From positions 1 to 64,000 of the forward strand of contig JAUNOY010000016.1 in NCBI GenBank assembly GCA_030536995.1: 64,000 bases of DNA. Reading direction: 5' to 3'. The position numbers were made by a program, and so were the translations under genes. The stretch comes from Eubacteriales bacterium (GTDB lineage Bacteria > Bacillota > Clostridia > Lachnospirales > Lachnospiraceae). Shown piece after piece: positions 21,269 to 30,620 of this stretch. The notes below the pieces were generated by a model that ran no database searches, had not been told where the DNA came from, and saw only the letters and a program-made list of their open reading frames with translations. Each line of letters starts with the position of its first letter. Positions within the stretch are counted from its first letter, which is position 1.

Positions 21269-22195
21269 TTATTTCAGGAAACCGCTGATAATCTGCTCTT
21301 CTGCCTCAGCTTCCGTAAGACCTAAGGTCATAAGTTTAATAATCTGCTCTCCCGCAATCTTACCGATTGCAGCCTCATGGATTAATGCTGCATCCACATG
21401 ATTCGCAGAAAGCTCCGGAACTGCACGGATTTTTGCGTCTTCCATAATGATGGCATCACATTCTGTATGTCCGGTACAGCGATTATTTCCCACAATGTTA
21501 GAAGCAAAAAGCTGATAAGAATTGTCTCTTGCAACAGAACGGGAGACTACATTTGCAGAACTGTCCTCTCCGTCCAGCTGCACATCAAAATAACTTTCTG
21601 CATGCTGATTTCCGTGAGTGAGGAGACGTTCCATAACAACAAGCTTGGCTCCAGCCTTTAAATGCGCAGTATTTTTACGGTTTGTGGAATCCACTCCCTT
21701 AATCTGAACCGTATCCATCTCCATAAAGCTGTCTTCGTCAAGAGAAATCTCCGTAACGGGATTCATGACCCTTTCTCCCTTGCCGTCACCGCTTCCGTAA
21801 TGCTTTTCCACATATTTTACATGTGCACCTTTCTCAAGGAAAAAGCGATGGATACCATTGTGGCGTGTAGATAAATCGCCTCCGTTATGAATACCGCAGC
21901 CTGCGATAATAGTCACATCTGCGCCTTCTCCGATGTAAAAATCATTATACACCACTTCATCAAGACCTGACTGGCTCATAATTACAGGAATGTGTACACT
22001 CTCATGCTTTGTCCCCGCTTTTACACGGACTTCAAGACCTTTCTGATCTTCTCTTGTCACAATCTCGATATTTGCGGAGCTTGCTCTTCCCACACTTGCA
22101 CCATTGGCACGGATATTATATGCTCCTTCCGGAATTTCATGAAGTCCGGCTACCTGAAGTAATAATTCTCTCTGAATTGCATCCATTTCTATCAT
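21269..22195 (-). CDS. sufB: SufB/SufD-family Fe-S scaffold (short form)
   Basis: 308 residues, much shorter than canonical SufB (about 470). The C-terminal beta-helix (MEMDTVQIKGVDSTNRKNTAHLKAGAKLVVMERLLTHG...) and the tail EEQIISGFLK match the SUF system FeS assembly family. Together with SufC it forms a two-gene SUF-like complex, as found in strict anaerobes lacking sufS/sufU alongside. One conserved-looking Cys (AGCGIHNGG) may bind the cluster. ATG at 22195 is only 2 bases after AGGAGG; the Met at 22186 is better spaced. 9 bases downstream of sufC. Confidence 0.88.
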   Translation of the reverse strand: MIEMDAIQRELLLQVAGLHEIPEGAYNIRANGASVGRASSANIEIVTREDQKGLEVRVKAGTKHESVHIPVIMSQSGLDEVVYNDFYIGEGADVTIIAGCGIHNGGDLSTRHNGIHRFFLEKGAHVKYVEKHYGSGDGKGERVMNPVTEISLDEDSFMEMDTVQIKGVDSTNRKNTAHLKAGAKLVVMERLLTHGNQHAESYFDVQLDGEDSSANVVSRSVARDNSYQLFASNIVGNNRCTGHTECDAIIMEDAKIRAVPELSANHVDAALIHEAAIGKIAGEQIIKLMTLGLTEAEAEEQIISGFLK

Positions 22196-22204
22196 TCCCT
22201 CCTA

Positions 22205-22948
22205 TTAACGCGCTTCTGCTTTTCCGCAGGCAACAGCCGCATTCGCCGTGCCGAGAAGCTGTGGCAGAATTTCATCTCTTGTACCCTGTTTTGTAACTTT
22301 TCCATCTGCAATCAGAACAATCTCGTCTGCAATATTCAGGATACGTTCCTGATGGGAAATGATAAGGATAGACCCATGAAGCTGACTGTGCATCTCCTCA
22401 AACACCTGAATCAGGTTCTGAAAACTCCACAAATCGATTCCTGCCTCCGGCTCGTCAAACACGGAAACTTTTGTCTTTCTTGCCATAATTGTAGCAATTT
22501 CAATACGTTTGATCTCTCCTCCGGAAAGACTTCCGTTTACCTCTCGTCTGATATAATCCTTTGCACAAAGACCTACCTTGGAAAGATATTCACAGGCACT
22601 TCCTACTGTAATCTCTTTGCCTGCTGCCAGACGAATCAGATCAAACACGGTTACTCCTTTAAATCTGACCGGCTGCTGAAAGGCATAGCTGATTCCAAGC
22701 TTCGCTCTGTCCGTAATACTCATATCCGTAATATCCTGTCCATCCCAAAGAATCTGACCGGACGTCGGCTTCTCTATTCCTGCTATAATTTTGGCAAGTG
22801 TCGATTTACCTCCTCCGTTAGGGCCTGTGATAACAACGAACTTATTATCCTCCAGTGTCATGCTGACGTTATCAAGAATTCCGATTTCTTTCGCATTTTT
22901 CGCTTTTTCGTCAGGAACCTGAAAACTGATATTTCTTAATTCTAACAT
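22205..22948 (-). CDS. sufC: SufC ABC-type ATPase of Fe-S cluster assembly
   Basis: 247 residues with Walker A GPNGGGKST (about 43), Q-loop QQPVRF, signature LSGGEIKR (about 143), Walker B VFDEPEAGID and H-loop ISHQ. Cytosolic ATPase that drives cluster formation on the SufB/D scaffold. It differs from transporter ATPases by the SufC-specific GEIKRIEIATI and GIDLWSFQ segments. It is the first gene of the sufCB pair with a 170-nt leader upstream. Confidence 0.92.
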   Translation of the reverse strand: MLELRNISFQVPDEKAKNAKEIGILDNVSMTLEDNKFVVITGPNGGGKSTLAKIIAGIEKPTSGQILWDGQDITDMSITDRAKLGISYAFQQPVRFKGVTVFDLIRLAAGKEITVGSACEYLSKVGLCAKDYIRREVNGSLSGGEIKRIEIATIMARKTKVSVFDEPEAGIDLWSFQNLIQVFEEMHSQLHGSILIISHQERILNIADEIVLIADGKVTKQGTRDEILPQLLGTANAAVACGKAEAR

Positions 22949-23119
22949 ACTTTTCGTTCCTCCATACCGGCGGCATCTCTGTTTCCGCCTGTTTTTTCCG
23001 CATTCTTTCCCGGTTGGGATTCTTCTGCGTCTTTATCTTAAATTCACAGCAGTTCAATCTTTTTATAACTGCATTAATCTCTATAATACCACATTTTTCT
23101 ATTTGTGAATAGTTTATTT
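22949..23119 (-). promoter_or_regulatory. Leader region of sufCB
   Basis: 171 bases without a gene. On the minus strand TATTAT near 23083 could be a -10. An inverted repeat GCAGTT (23049-23054)/AACTGC (23067-23072) follows. No known riboswitch recognised; an Fe-S-sensing repressor site or RNA leader is possible. Confidence 0.4.
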
Positions 23120-23869
23120 TTACACACTTGCAGGCGCCAGCCATCCGCTGTCAAGCCGTGCGAGAAGTCTTGCGTTGTGATACGCCATTTTTAAAGTAAG
23201 GCAGGTTCTTCCAAGGTATTTGCTGCCGTCCGCTGTCTTCATACAGGCAAGCGCCAAATCAGCTTTACCCGGATGCTGCAGGCAAATAGGTATCAAAAGT
23301 TGAATAGAGTGATTATAGTATTGGGGAATTGCAGTTTTATAATCCGCTTCCAGCATACGTCTTGTCTGCTTGAGTGCGCCGTCAAAAAGCTGAACTCTCA
23401 TACTGCTCTCCCTCACCTCTCTGGGAAGACGACGCGCATTTTCTTCCTCTCCGAAAATATGCTCATACTGTGGAATAATCGGAAGGCTGGAATCAAAAAC
23501 CAAATCTGAGGGATTCTCCACATAACTTGCCTTCTCCGGCAACTGAGTAATTTCTTCTCTTAACAGATGATATTCCGTGTAAAATCCGTCAAGATACCAA
23601 GCCTGACGCTCTGGCACCAGATTCGGTACAAAAAACGCGTAAATAGGCTGATAATAGCGATTAAAAAGACCTGTATTAAAGATTGCATAATTCTTATTCT
23701 CGAAAACCTTTCCCTCCTCGTAAAGTCTGTGAAAAGTATGTTCCAGATACCCTTTGAGGATTCCCTTGTCCTGTCCTTCCCCGAAACTCCACCTCTCCGG
23801 CGCCATTCTGGCAAGATTTTCGATCTGCCGATTATAATTTCCACAATAAGTGAAATCAAATAAATCCAT
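23120..23869 (-). CDS. DUF3825 domain protein
   Basis: 249 residues. The opening LARMAPERWSFG and the core NYAIFNTGLFNRYYQPIYAFFVPN fit DUF3825, with TMLEADYKTAIPQYY and LQLLIPICLQHPGKADLALA further on. DUF3825 occurs alone or beside RNA-binding and OST-HTH-type domains, and its activity is unknown. Single gene, divergent from the MerR-methyltransferase with which it shares 204 gene-free bases. Confidence 0.82.
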   Translation of the reverse strand: MDLFDFTYCGNYNRQIENLARMAPERWSFGEGQDKGILKGYLEHTFHRLYEEGKVFENKNYAIFNTGLFNRYYQPIYAFFVPNLVPERQAWYLDGFYTEYHLLREEITQLPEKASYVENPSDLVFDSSLPIIPQYEHIFGEEENARRLPREVRESSMRVQLFDGALKQTRRMLEADYKTAIPQYYNHSIQLLIPICLQHPGKADLALACMKTADGSKYLGRTCLTLKMAYHNARLLARLDSGWLAPASV

Positions 23870-24012
23870 TGGTAACCTCCTGTTCTTTCTTATTTAATTC
23901 TGTTTTATTACTATTGTATTTGGAAAAAATCGCGGCAGAACTGCCGGACTTAAGATTGTCATCCGTAGAAATTATATTCAAAGTATCACATTTTTTATAA
24001 AATAACAAGTCC

Positions 24013-24041
24013 TTGCCCGGATTTTTGTTTTTGTTTATAAT
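24013..24041 (+). promoter_or_regulatory. Promoter of the MerR-methyltransferase gene
   Basis: TTGCCC (24013-24018), 17-bp spacer, perfect TATAAT (24036-24041), 33 bases before the ATG. Confidence 0.65.
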
Positions 24042-24073
24042 AAAAGCAGTAAAATTAAGAAAGGTCTGTATTT

Positions 24074-25255
24074 ATGAAAAAAGAAGGTTATTATTCCAGT
24101 GGAGAATTCGCGCGCATGGCTCACGTTACTTTGCGCACTATCCGCTATTATGATAAACAAGAGCTTCTCAAGCCCTCCTATGTGACGGATTCCGGAGCCC
24201 GCTTTTATACAGATGAAGATTTCGCAAGGCTTTCCCAGATTCTGCTCCTCAAATATCTCGGCTTTTCTTTAGAAGATATCAGAGAAATGCTCATCGATGA
24301 CTGCGATTATCACTTTATGTTGAACTCCTTAAATATCCAGTTAAAGCTTGTACGTGACCGGATTGAACAAATGCAGCTTGTGGAAAAAGCAATTCAGGAT
24401 ACTGCCGATGCCATCGGTTCCCGCCACACTATTGACTGGAACCGGATGCTTGACCTCATCCACCTCACAGGAATGGAAAAAAGTCTTAAAAATCAATACC
24501 AGAATGCCACAAATATCTCATCAAGAATCAACCTTCACAGCCTTTATTCCCAAAACCGGACAGGCTGGTTTCCCTGGATTTATGACAAATGCAGGATTTC
24601 GGACGACATGAAGATTCTTGAGACAGGCTGCGGCGACGGCGCGCTCTGGACACAAAGTATCGCTTCCCTTCCGTCTTCAGTCTCTGTGACGCTTTCCGAT
24701 ATTTCCGAAGGTATGCTCCGCGATGCAAGACGAGCCATCGGCAGAAAAGATTCCCGCTTTTCTTTTGAAGTTTTTAACTGCGAAAACCTCCCTTATCCCG
24801 ATGAAACCTTCGACCTTGTCATCGCAAATCACGTACTTTTTTACTGTGAAGATATTGCCGCTGCATGCCGGGAAATTTCCCGGGTTCTCAAACCAGGCGG
24901 TTGCTTTGTCTGCAGTACCTACGGAAGCCGTCACATGCAGGAGGTCAGTCGCCTTGTTCAGGATTTTGACAATAGAATCGTCCTTTCCGCAGACCGCCTT
25001 TATGAGCGTTTCGGAAGAGAAAACGGTCTGGAAATTCTCCGTCCGTTTTTTTCCCGGGTAAGCTGGGACTCTTATGAAGATTCTCTTATTGTCCCTGACG
25101 CCGAACCTCTGATTTCCTATATTCTCTCCTGCCACGGCAATCAGAATCAGTATATTCTGGAGCATTACAAGGAATTTCGTACCTTTGTAACAAAAAAAAC
25201 AACAAATGGTTTCCATATTACAAAGGATGCAGGGGTTTTCCTTTGTGAAAAATAA
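24074..25255 (+). CDS. MerR-family regulator fused to a SAM-dependent methyltransferase
   Basis: 393 residues. Residues 6-75 are a MerR HTH (YSSGEFARMAHVTLRTIRYYDKQELLKP) and 75-125 the dimerising helix; residues 170-290 a class I methyltransferase: ILETGCGDGALW (SAM motif I), VTLSDISEGML (motif II), FDLVIANHVLFY (motif IV) and LKPGGCFVCSTYG (motif VI). MerR proteins act on promoters with long spacers; the fused enzyme domain may be the effector sensor. The final 100 residues are unrecognised. Its regulon may include the rfb operon, whose upstream element has MerR-type geometry. Confidence 0.9.
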   Translation: MKKEGYYSSGEFARMAHVTLRTIRYYDKQELLKPSYVTDSGARFYTDEDFARLSQILLLKYLGFSLEDIREMLIDDCDYHFMLNSLNIQLKLVRDRIEQMQLVEKAIQDTADAIGSRHTIDWNRMLDLIHLTGMEKSLKNQYQNATNISSRINLHSLYSQNRTGWFPWIYDKCRISDDMKILETGCGDGALWTQSIASLPSSVSVTLSDISEGMLRDARRAIGRKDSRFSFEVFNCENLPYPDETFDLVIANHVLFYCEDIAAACREISRVLKPGGCFVCSTYGSRHMQEVSRLVQDFDNRIVLSADRLYERFGRENGLEILRPFFSRVSWDSYEDSLIVPDAEPLISYILSCHGNQNQYILEHYKEFRTFVTKKTTNGFHITKDAGVFLCEK

Positions 25256-25284
25256 CCAAATTTTAATTATTTTGTAAAAAAAGC

Positions 25285-25315
25285 TTGAAGGTGACCTTGC
25301 GTCACCTTTTATAAT
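25285..25315 (+). promoter_or_regulatory. MerR-type promoter (19-bp spacer) before rfbA, or terminator
   Basis: TTGAAG (25285-25290), a 19-bp spacer, TATAAT (25310-25315). The spacer is largely occupied by a perfect inverted repeat AAGGTGAC-CTTGC-GTCACCTT (25288-25308). Long spacers containing a dyad are diagnostic of MerR-controlled promoters. The same hairpin, flanked by an A-run and four T, could alternatively terminate the upstream gene. Confidence 0.6.
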
Positions 25316-25373
25316 AGGGATAACTTGAATACGAAAGACGCAAACTATCTGAAAAAGGAGATTATATTTTAAT

Positions 25374-26270
25374 ATGAAAGGTATTATTTTAGCAGGAGGT
25401 TCCGGCACACGCCTTTACCCGCTTACCATGGTAACCTCCAAACAGTTACTTCCCATTTATGACAAACCGATGATTTACTACCCGATGTCTGTTCTTATGA
25501 ATGCAGGTATCCGCGATATCCTGATTATTTCCACTCCTCAGGATACCCCACGTTTTCAGGAACTTTTAGGAGACGGTCATCAGTTCGGTGTAGGTCTTAC
25601 CTATGCAGTTCAGCCAAGCCCTGACGGACTTGCGCAGGCGTTCATTATCGGCGAGGAATTTATCGGCAATGACACCGTGGCAATGGTGCTCGGAGACAAT
25701 ATTTTCGCAGGACACGGTCTAAAAAAGCGCTTAAAAGCTGCTGTAGAAAATGCAGAATCAGGCAAGGGCGCTACTGTTTTCGGCTACTATGTGGACGACC
25801 CGGAACGATTCGGTATTGTAGAATTTGACAAAGAGGGAAAAGCAATTTCCATCGAGGAAAAACCGGAGCACCCGAAGAGCAATTACTGTGTTACAGGACT
25901 TTATTTCTATGACAACCGTGTTGTAGAATATGCCAAAAACTTAAAGCCAAGCGCCAGAGGAGAGCTTGAGATCACTGACCTGAACCGCATTTATCTGGAA
26001 AATGGAGAGCTGAATGTGGAGCTTCTCGGACAGGGCTTTACCTGGCTTGACACAGGCACACATGAGAGTCTTGTGGAAGCAACCAACTTCGTAAAGACAA
26101 TGGAGAGCCACCAGCACCGCAAAATCGCCTGTCTGGAAGAAATCGCCTACCTCAACGGCTGGATTACAAAAGAAGACGTACTGAATGTTTATGAGGTACT
26201 GAAGAAAAATCAGTATGGACAGTATTTAAAGGACGTTCTTGACGGCAAATACCTTGACGTCCTTCACTGA
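25374..26270 (+). CDS. rfbA: Glucose-1-phosphate thymidylyltransferase
   Basis: 298 residues with [11 protein letters not shown] at residues 8-18 (nucleotide and phosphate binding) and standard RmlA residues ([36 protein letters not shown]). Makes dTDP-glucose from dTTP and glucose-1-phosphate, the first step of dTDP-L-rhamnose synthesis for surface polysaccharide. Full length. Heads the rfbABD operon, 119 bases after the MerR gene, with a MerR-type promoter in between. Confidence 0.97.
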   Translation: MKGIILAGGSGTRLYPLTMVTSKQLLPIYDKPMIYYPMSVLMNAGIRDILIISTPQDTPRFQELLGDGHQFGVGLTYAVQPSPDGLAQAFIIGEEFIGNDTVAMVLGDNIFAGHGLKKRLKAAVENAESGKGATVFGYYVDDPERFGIVEFDKEGKAISIEEKPEHPKSNYCVTGLYFYDNRVVEYAKNLKPSARGELEITDLNRIYLENGELNVELLGQGFTWLDTGTHESLVEATNFVKTMESHQHRKIACLEEIAYLNGWITKEDVLNVYEVLKKNQYGQYLKDVLDGKYLDVLH

Positions 26271-26328
26271 TTTCCAAACACATTTAAAACATTTTGATTA
26301 TTATACAACTTGAAAAGGAGTTTTCATT

Positions 26329-27348
26329 ATGAATATTATTGTTACCGGCGGCGCCGGATTTATCGGAAGCAACTTTATTTTCCATATGTTAAAAAAATAT
26401 CCGGACTACCGCATCATCTGTCTGGACTGCCTTACCTACGCAGGAAATCTTTCCACTCTTGCCCCGGTTATGGATAATCCGAATTTCCGCTTTGTCAAAG
26501 AAAGCATTACAGACCGCGAAGCTGTTTACAGATTATTTGAAGAAGAACATCCGGATATGGTTGTAAACTTTGCTGCTGAAAGTCATGTTGACCGTTCTAT
26601 TGAAGACCCTGAGGTTTTCCTCAATACCAATATCATTGGTACTGCAGTTCTCATGGATGCCTGCCGCAAATACGGAATCAAACGTTACCATCAGGTTTCC
26701 ACAGACGAGGTTTACGGCGATCTTCCTCTGGACAGACCGGATCTCTTCTTTACAGAAGAAACTCCGATTCACACAAGCAGTCCGTACAGCTCCTCCAAGG
26801 CTTCCGCTGACCTCCTTGTTCTGGCTTACCACAGAACCTACGGTCTCCCAGTTTCCATCAGCCGCTGCTCCAACAACTACGGACCATACCATTTCCCGGA
26901 AAAACTGATTCCTCTGATGATTGCAAACGCCTTAAACAATAAACCTCTTCCGGTTTACGGAAAGGGAGAAAATGTTCGTGACTGGCTCTATGTAGAGGAT
27001 CATTGCCGTGCCATTGACCTTATTATCCACAAAGGACGTGTTGGTGAGGTTTACAATGTCGGCGGTCACAACGAGATGACTAATATTGATATTGTTAAAA
27101 TCATCTGTAAAGAGCTTGGCAAACCGGAAAGTCTGATTACCTATGTAGCCGACCGTAAGGGACACGATATGCGTTATGCCATCGACCCGACTAAGATTCA
27201 CAACGAACTTGGATGGCTGCCGGAGACAAAGTTTGCAGACGGTATCAAAAAGACGATTAAATGGTATCTTGATAACAAAGAATGGTGGGAAACCATCATT
27301 TCCGGAGAATATCAGAATTACTACGAAAAAATGTACGGAAATCGCTAA
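26329..27348 (+). CDS. rfbB: dTDP-glucose 4,6-dehydratase
   Basis: 339 residues, SDR extended family: GGAGFIGSNF (residues 7-16) binds NAD, STDEVYGDL holds the catalytic Thr-Asp-Glu and YSSSKASAD the Tyr-xxx-Lys pair. Converts dTDP-glucose to dTDP-4-keto-6-deoxyglucose. AAAAGGAG precedes the ATG, 58 bases after rfbA. Confidence 0.97.
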   Translation: MNIIVTGGAGFIGSNFIFHMLKKYPDYRIICLDCLTYAGNLSTLAPVMDNPNFRFVKESITDREAVYRLFEEEHPDMVVNFAAESHVDRSIEDPEVFLNTNIIGTAVLMDACRKYGIKRYHQVSTDEVYGDLPLDRPDLFFTEETPIHTSSPYSSSKASADLLVLAYHRTYGLPVSISRCSNNYGPYHFPEKLIPLMIANALNNKPLPVYGKGENVRDWLYVEDHCRAIDLIIHKGRVGEVYNVGGHNEMTNIDIVKIICKELGKPESLITYVADRKGHDMRYAIDPTKIHNELGWLPETKFADGIKKTIKWYLDNKEWWETIISGEYQNYYEKMYGNR

Positions 27349-27363
27349 GGAGGTCTGAAAATC

Positions 27364-28299
27364 ATGAAAGTTTTTGTGACAGGTGTAGGCGGACAGCTTG
27401 GACATGATGTGATGAATGAGCTTGCAAAACGCGGTTATGAGGGAATCGGAAGCGATATTGCCCCTCTTTACAGCGGTATAGAAGACGGCACTGCAGTTAC
27501 CTCCATGCCTTATGTACAAATGGATATTACAGATCAGGATTCTGTAAAAAAAGTCATTCGTCAGGCTGCTCCGGACGCTGTTATTCATTGTGCTGCCTGG
27601 ACTGCGGTTGATGCTGCAGAAGATGAAGAAAACCGCGAGAAGGTACGTCTTGTCAATGTGGTAGGCACTCAGAATATTGCAGATATCTGTAAAGAACTTG
27701 ATATTAAAATGCTCTATCTTTCCACAGACTATGTTTTTGACGGTCAGGGAGAAACTCCCTGGCAGCCTGACTGCAAGGATTATAAGCCGCTCAATGTTTA
27801 TGGAGAGACCAAGCTTGCCGGAGAACTTGCTGTTTCCGAAACCCTGGACAAATTCTTTATTGTCCGCATTGCATGGGTATTTGGAAAAAACGGAAAAAAC
27901 TTCATAAAAACTATGATTAATCTCGGCAAGACACATGACACCCTCTCTGTTGTCAACGACCAGATTGGTACCCCGACCTATACCTTTGACCTTGCGAAGC
28001 TTCTGGTAGATATGATTGTCACAGATAAATACGGATATTACCACGCTACCAACGAAGGCGGATTCATTAGCTGGTATGATTTCACCAAAGAAATCTTCCG
28101 TCAGGCATGTGAACTGGGCCATCCGGAATACGCAAAAATTACCGTCAACTCTGTAACGACAGCTCAGTATGGCGCTTCCAAAGCAGCCCGTCCGTTTAAC
28201 AGCCGCCTGGACAAAAGCAAACTTACAGAAAACGGTTTTACTCCTCTTCCGGACTGGAAAGATGCTTTAAACCGTTACTTAAAAGAACTTGATTTCTGA
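27364..28299 (+). CDS. rfbD: dTDP-4-dehydrorhamnose reductase
   Basis: 311 residues; GVGGQLGHDV at residues 7-16 binds NAD(P)H, and STDYVFDG and YGETKLAGE are the RmlD active-site segments. Last step of dTDP-L-rhamnose synthesis. 15 bases after rfbB. The 3,5-epimerase rfbC expected between them is missing from this operon. Slightly longer than typical RmlD (about 280-300). A strong terminator follows. Confidence 0.96.
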   Translation: MKVFVTGVGGQLGHDVMNELAKRGYEGIGSDIAPLYSGIEDGTAVTSMPYVQMDITDQDSVKKVIRQAAPDAVIHCAAWTAVDAAEDEENREKVRLVNVVGTQNIADICKELDIKMLYLSTDYVFDGQGETPWQPDCKDYKPLNVYGETKLAGELAVSETLDKFFIVRIAWVFGKNGKNFIKTMINLGKTHDTLSVVNDQIGTPTYTFDLAKLLVDMIVTDKYGYYHATNEGGFISWYDFTKEIFRQACELGHPEYAKITVNSVTTAQYGASKAARPFNSRLDKSKLTENGFTPLPDWKDALNRYLKELDF

Positions 28300-28316
28300 T
28301 TTTAATGATACAAAGC

Positions 28317-28357
28317 AAGAGCCTGCATCTGTTCTTCCAGATGCAGGCTCTTATTTT
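28317..28357 (+). terminator. Intrinsic terminator of the rfb operon
   Basis: AAGAGCCTGCATCTG / CAGATGCAGGCTCTT (15-bp perfect stem), 6-nt loop, then ATTTTAT. Likely stops the opposing FeoB-associated transcript as well. Confidence 0.88.
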
Positions 28358-28365
28358 ATCCTCTT

Positions 28366-28545
28366 TTATTTATCCGTACAATGTCCTCCGCAGCCACACT
28401 GAGAATCTCCCTCATGGCCACCGCAGCAATGTCCTCCGGCAGGGCAGCCAATACATTTGGTGCCTTTCTTTTTTTCCTTTACAATATAAAAGGATGCAAG
28501 TCCTGCCATAAGAAGTATAACAGCTGCAATAATTACATTTGTCAT
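28366..28545 (-). CDS. FeoB-associated Cys-rich membrane protein
   Basis: 59 residues; ATG at 28545 has AGGAGG 7 bases upstream. One TM segment (about 3-21) then a short cytoplasmic tail with seven cysteines: CIGCPAGGHCC, then CGCGGHC, plus three histidines. It matches the FeoB-associated Cys-rich membrane protein family, thought to help or sense Fe(II) at FeoB. It lies 54 bases behind feoB. Confidence 0.85.
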   Translation of the reverse strand: MTNVIIAAVILLMAGLASFYIVKEKKKGTKCIGCPAGGHCCGGHEGDSQCGCGGHCTDK

Positions 28546-28599
28546 ATAATCCCCTCCTGTTCCTGTTTTTTATTCCACTTCTATTTGTTTTATTATGTT

Positions 28600-30594
28600 T
28601 TATGAATGAAGACTATACTGTGCATTCATCTGTTTTCGGGTATTTCTTGTAAGCATTACTACAATACCAACCATCACTGCAACTGCCGCAAGTCCTGCTG
28701 CAAATCCGCTGCCGAAAGCTCCTGTTGTAATAAATGTTCCGATCTGATATACCAGAAATGCAACTGTATATCCGGTTCCCAGCTGTAATGCAATTCCGCC
28801 CCACAGCCATTTTTTATCCTGCATTTCTGAGTTCATCGCGCCCAGAGCCGCAAAACACGGTGGTGTAAAAAGGTTAAACATCAAATATGCCAGTGCAGCG
28901 ACTTTTGTAATTCCCATAACAGCAGCCACTTCGCTGCTTCCACCAACAAGTTCGAAATCCTCATTAATAAAGTTTGTCAATCCGTATACAACTGCCAGTG
29001 TACCAACAACATTCTCTTTTGCGATAAACCCTGTAATAGCAGCGGCTGCGAGCTGCCATACACCAAATCCCAGAGGAATCAGAAGCACTGCAAAAGGAGA
29101 TGCAATGGAAGCCAGAATAGAGGTACTCTCCATTCCCTCCTCAACCACCTGGAATTTCCAGTTAAAGCTCTGCATAATCTGTACTGCAGTATTACATACC
29201 AGAATAATCGTTCCTGCCTTTACAATGTATGCCTTTCCTCTGGAAAGCATGGAGAGCGTTGCTCTTTTTAAGCTTGGAAGTTTATATTCCGGAAGCTCAA
29301 TGATAAAAAATGATTTGCGGTATTTGTAACCGGTAACTTTATTTACAAGTAACGCGCCGAGAAAAATCAGTACAATACCAACAAGATACATGGTTGGTCC
29401 AACCCAGGAAGCATCTGCGAAAAACGCTCCTGCAAACAAAGCGATAACAGGAAGCTTTGCACCACATGGCATGAATGGAGTAAGCATTGCAGTCGCTCTT
29501 CTTTCACGTTCATTTCTGATAGTTCGGCAAGCCATAATTCCCGGAATTGCACATCCTGTGCCAATTACCATCGGAATTACAGACTTTCCGGAAAGACCGA
29601 CCCTTTTGAAAATAGGATCAAGTACGACTGTAGCACGTGCCATATAACCACAATCTTCCAAAAGGGCAATGAGGAAATACATTACCATTACAAGAGGAAG
29701 AAATCCTACTACTGCGCCGACACCACCAATGATTCCATCCACCAGAAGCGCCTGTAGAAATGGGCTTGCACTCTCTACAAGACCGCCTACCCAGCCCTGG
29801 AAAGTCTCAATCCAGCCAACAAGCCAGTCTGCAATCCAGGTTCCAACTGTTGACTGTGAAATATAAAATACAAGGAACATCACGCCTGCAAAAATCGGTA
29901 TCCCCACAAATTTATTTGTAAGAATAGCATCAATTTTATCCTGCTGATTTTTGTCCTTTGTAAAAACCTTTCTTTTTTCTACGGACTTTACAATTCCATT
30001 GACGAAGCTGAAACGCTTTCTGTCCGCTGCCTCCACTGCCGACTTATCTTGAAAATTAATCTCTTCTTCTATGTAAGGTGCCTTCTGAAACTTTCCTTTA
30101 AGGGCTGCTGCCTGGTTCACAACCTCTTTCAGATCGTTGTGTCCTGAAGAAGTGGAAATCGTCCTTATCACCGGACACCCAAGTTTCTCTGATAAACATT
30201 CAATATTGATTTCTGTTTTTTTCTTATCTGTGAGATCGCTTTTATTGAGTGCTACAACTACAGGTATTCCAAGCTCAAGAAGCTGTGTTGTAAAAAATAA
30301 ACTCCTGCTCAAATTTGTTGCATCAACAATATTGATGATCACATCGGGTTTCTCGTGCTTTACATAACTGCTCGTAATACTTTCTTCCGACGTAAAAGGA
30401 GACATGGAATAGGCTCCCGGCAAATCTACCGCAACTAATTCCTCTTCTCCGTTATAAAAATTCTTTTTAATCGTGCTTTCCTTCCTGTCGACTGTAACAC
30501 CAGCCCAGTTTCCCACACGTTCGTTCCTGCCTGTCAGGGCATTAAACATGGTTGTCTTTCCGCTGTTTGGATTTCCTGCAAAAGCGATTCTCAT
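28600..30594 (-). CDS. feoB: Ferrous iron transporter FeoB
   Basis: 664 residues. N-terminal G domain with GNPNSGKTT (G1, residues 7-15), DLPGAYS (G3) and NKSD (G4), a short GDI-like linker, then about ten TM segments with the two Gate motifs (CGYMARATVVLD, GTGCAIPGIMA) and C-terminal Cys residues (FTPPCFAAL). Imports Fe2+ coupled to GTP hydrolysis. No fused FeoA domain; feoA is separate upstream. Preceded by an operator-like palindrome at 30621-30636. Confidence 0.96.
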   Translation of the reverse strand: MRIAFAGNPNSGKTTMFNALTGRNERVGNWAGVTVDRKESTIKKNFYNGEEELVAVDLPGAYSMSPFTSEESITSSYVKHEKPDVIINIVDATNLSRSLFFTTQLLELGIPVVVALNKSDLTDKKKTEINIECLSEKLGCPVIRTISTSSGHNDLKEVVNQAAALKGKFQKAPYIEEEINFQDKSAVEAADRKRFSFVNGIVKSVEKRKVFTKDKNQQDKIDAILTNKFVGIPIFAGVMFLVFYISQSTVGTWIADWLVGWIETFQGWVGGLVESASPFLQALLVDGIIGGVGAVVGFLPLVMVMYFLIALLEDCGYMARATVVLDPIFKRVGLSGKSVIPMVIGTGCAIPGIMACRTIRNERERRATAMLTPFMPCGAKLPVIALFAGAFFADASWVGPTMYLVGIVLIFLGALLVNKVTGYKYRKSFFIIELPEYKLPSLKRATLSMLSRGKAYIVKAGTIILVCNTAVQIMQSFNWKFQVVEEGMESTSILASIASPFAVLLIPLGFGVWQLAAAAITGFIAKENVVGTLAVVYGLTNFINEDFELVGGSSEVAAVMGITKVAALAYLMFNLFTPPCFAALGAMNSEMQDKKWLWGGIALQLGTGYTVAFLVYQIGTFITTGAFGSGFAAGLAAVAVMVGIVVMLTRNTRKQMNAQYSLHS

Positions 30595-30620
30595 GATTTT
30601 TTCTCCTTCTCAGTTATTTA

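Noticed and set aside
26932..28122. 396-residue minus-strand frame across rfbB and rfbD
   Set aside because: Antisense shadow of two clearly recognised enzymes; no start signal or recognisable domain.
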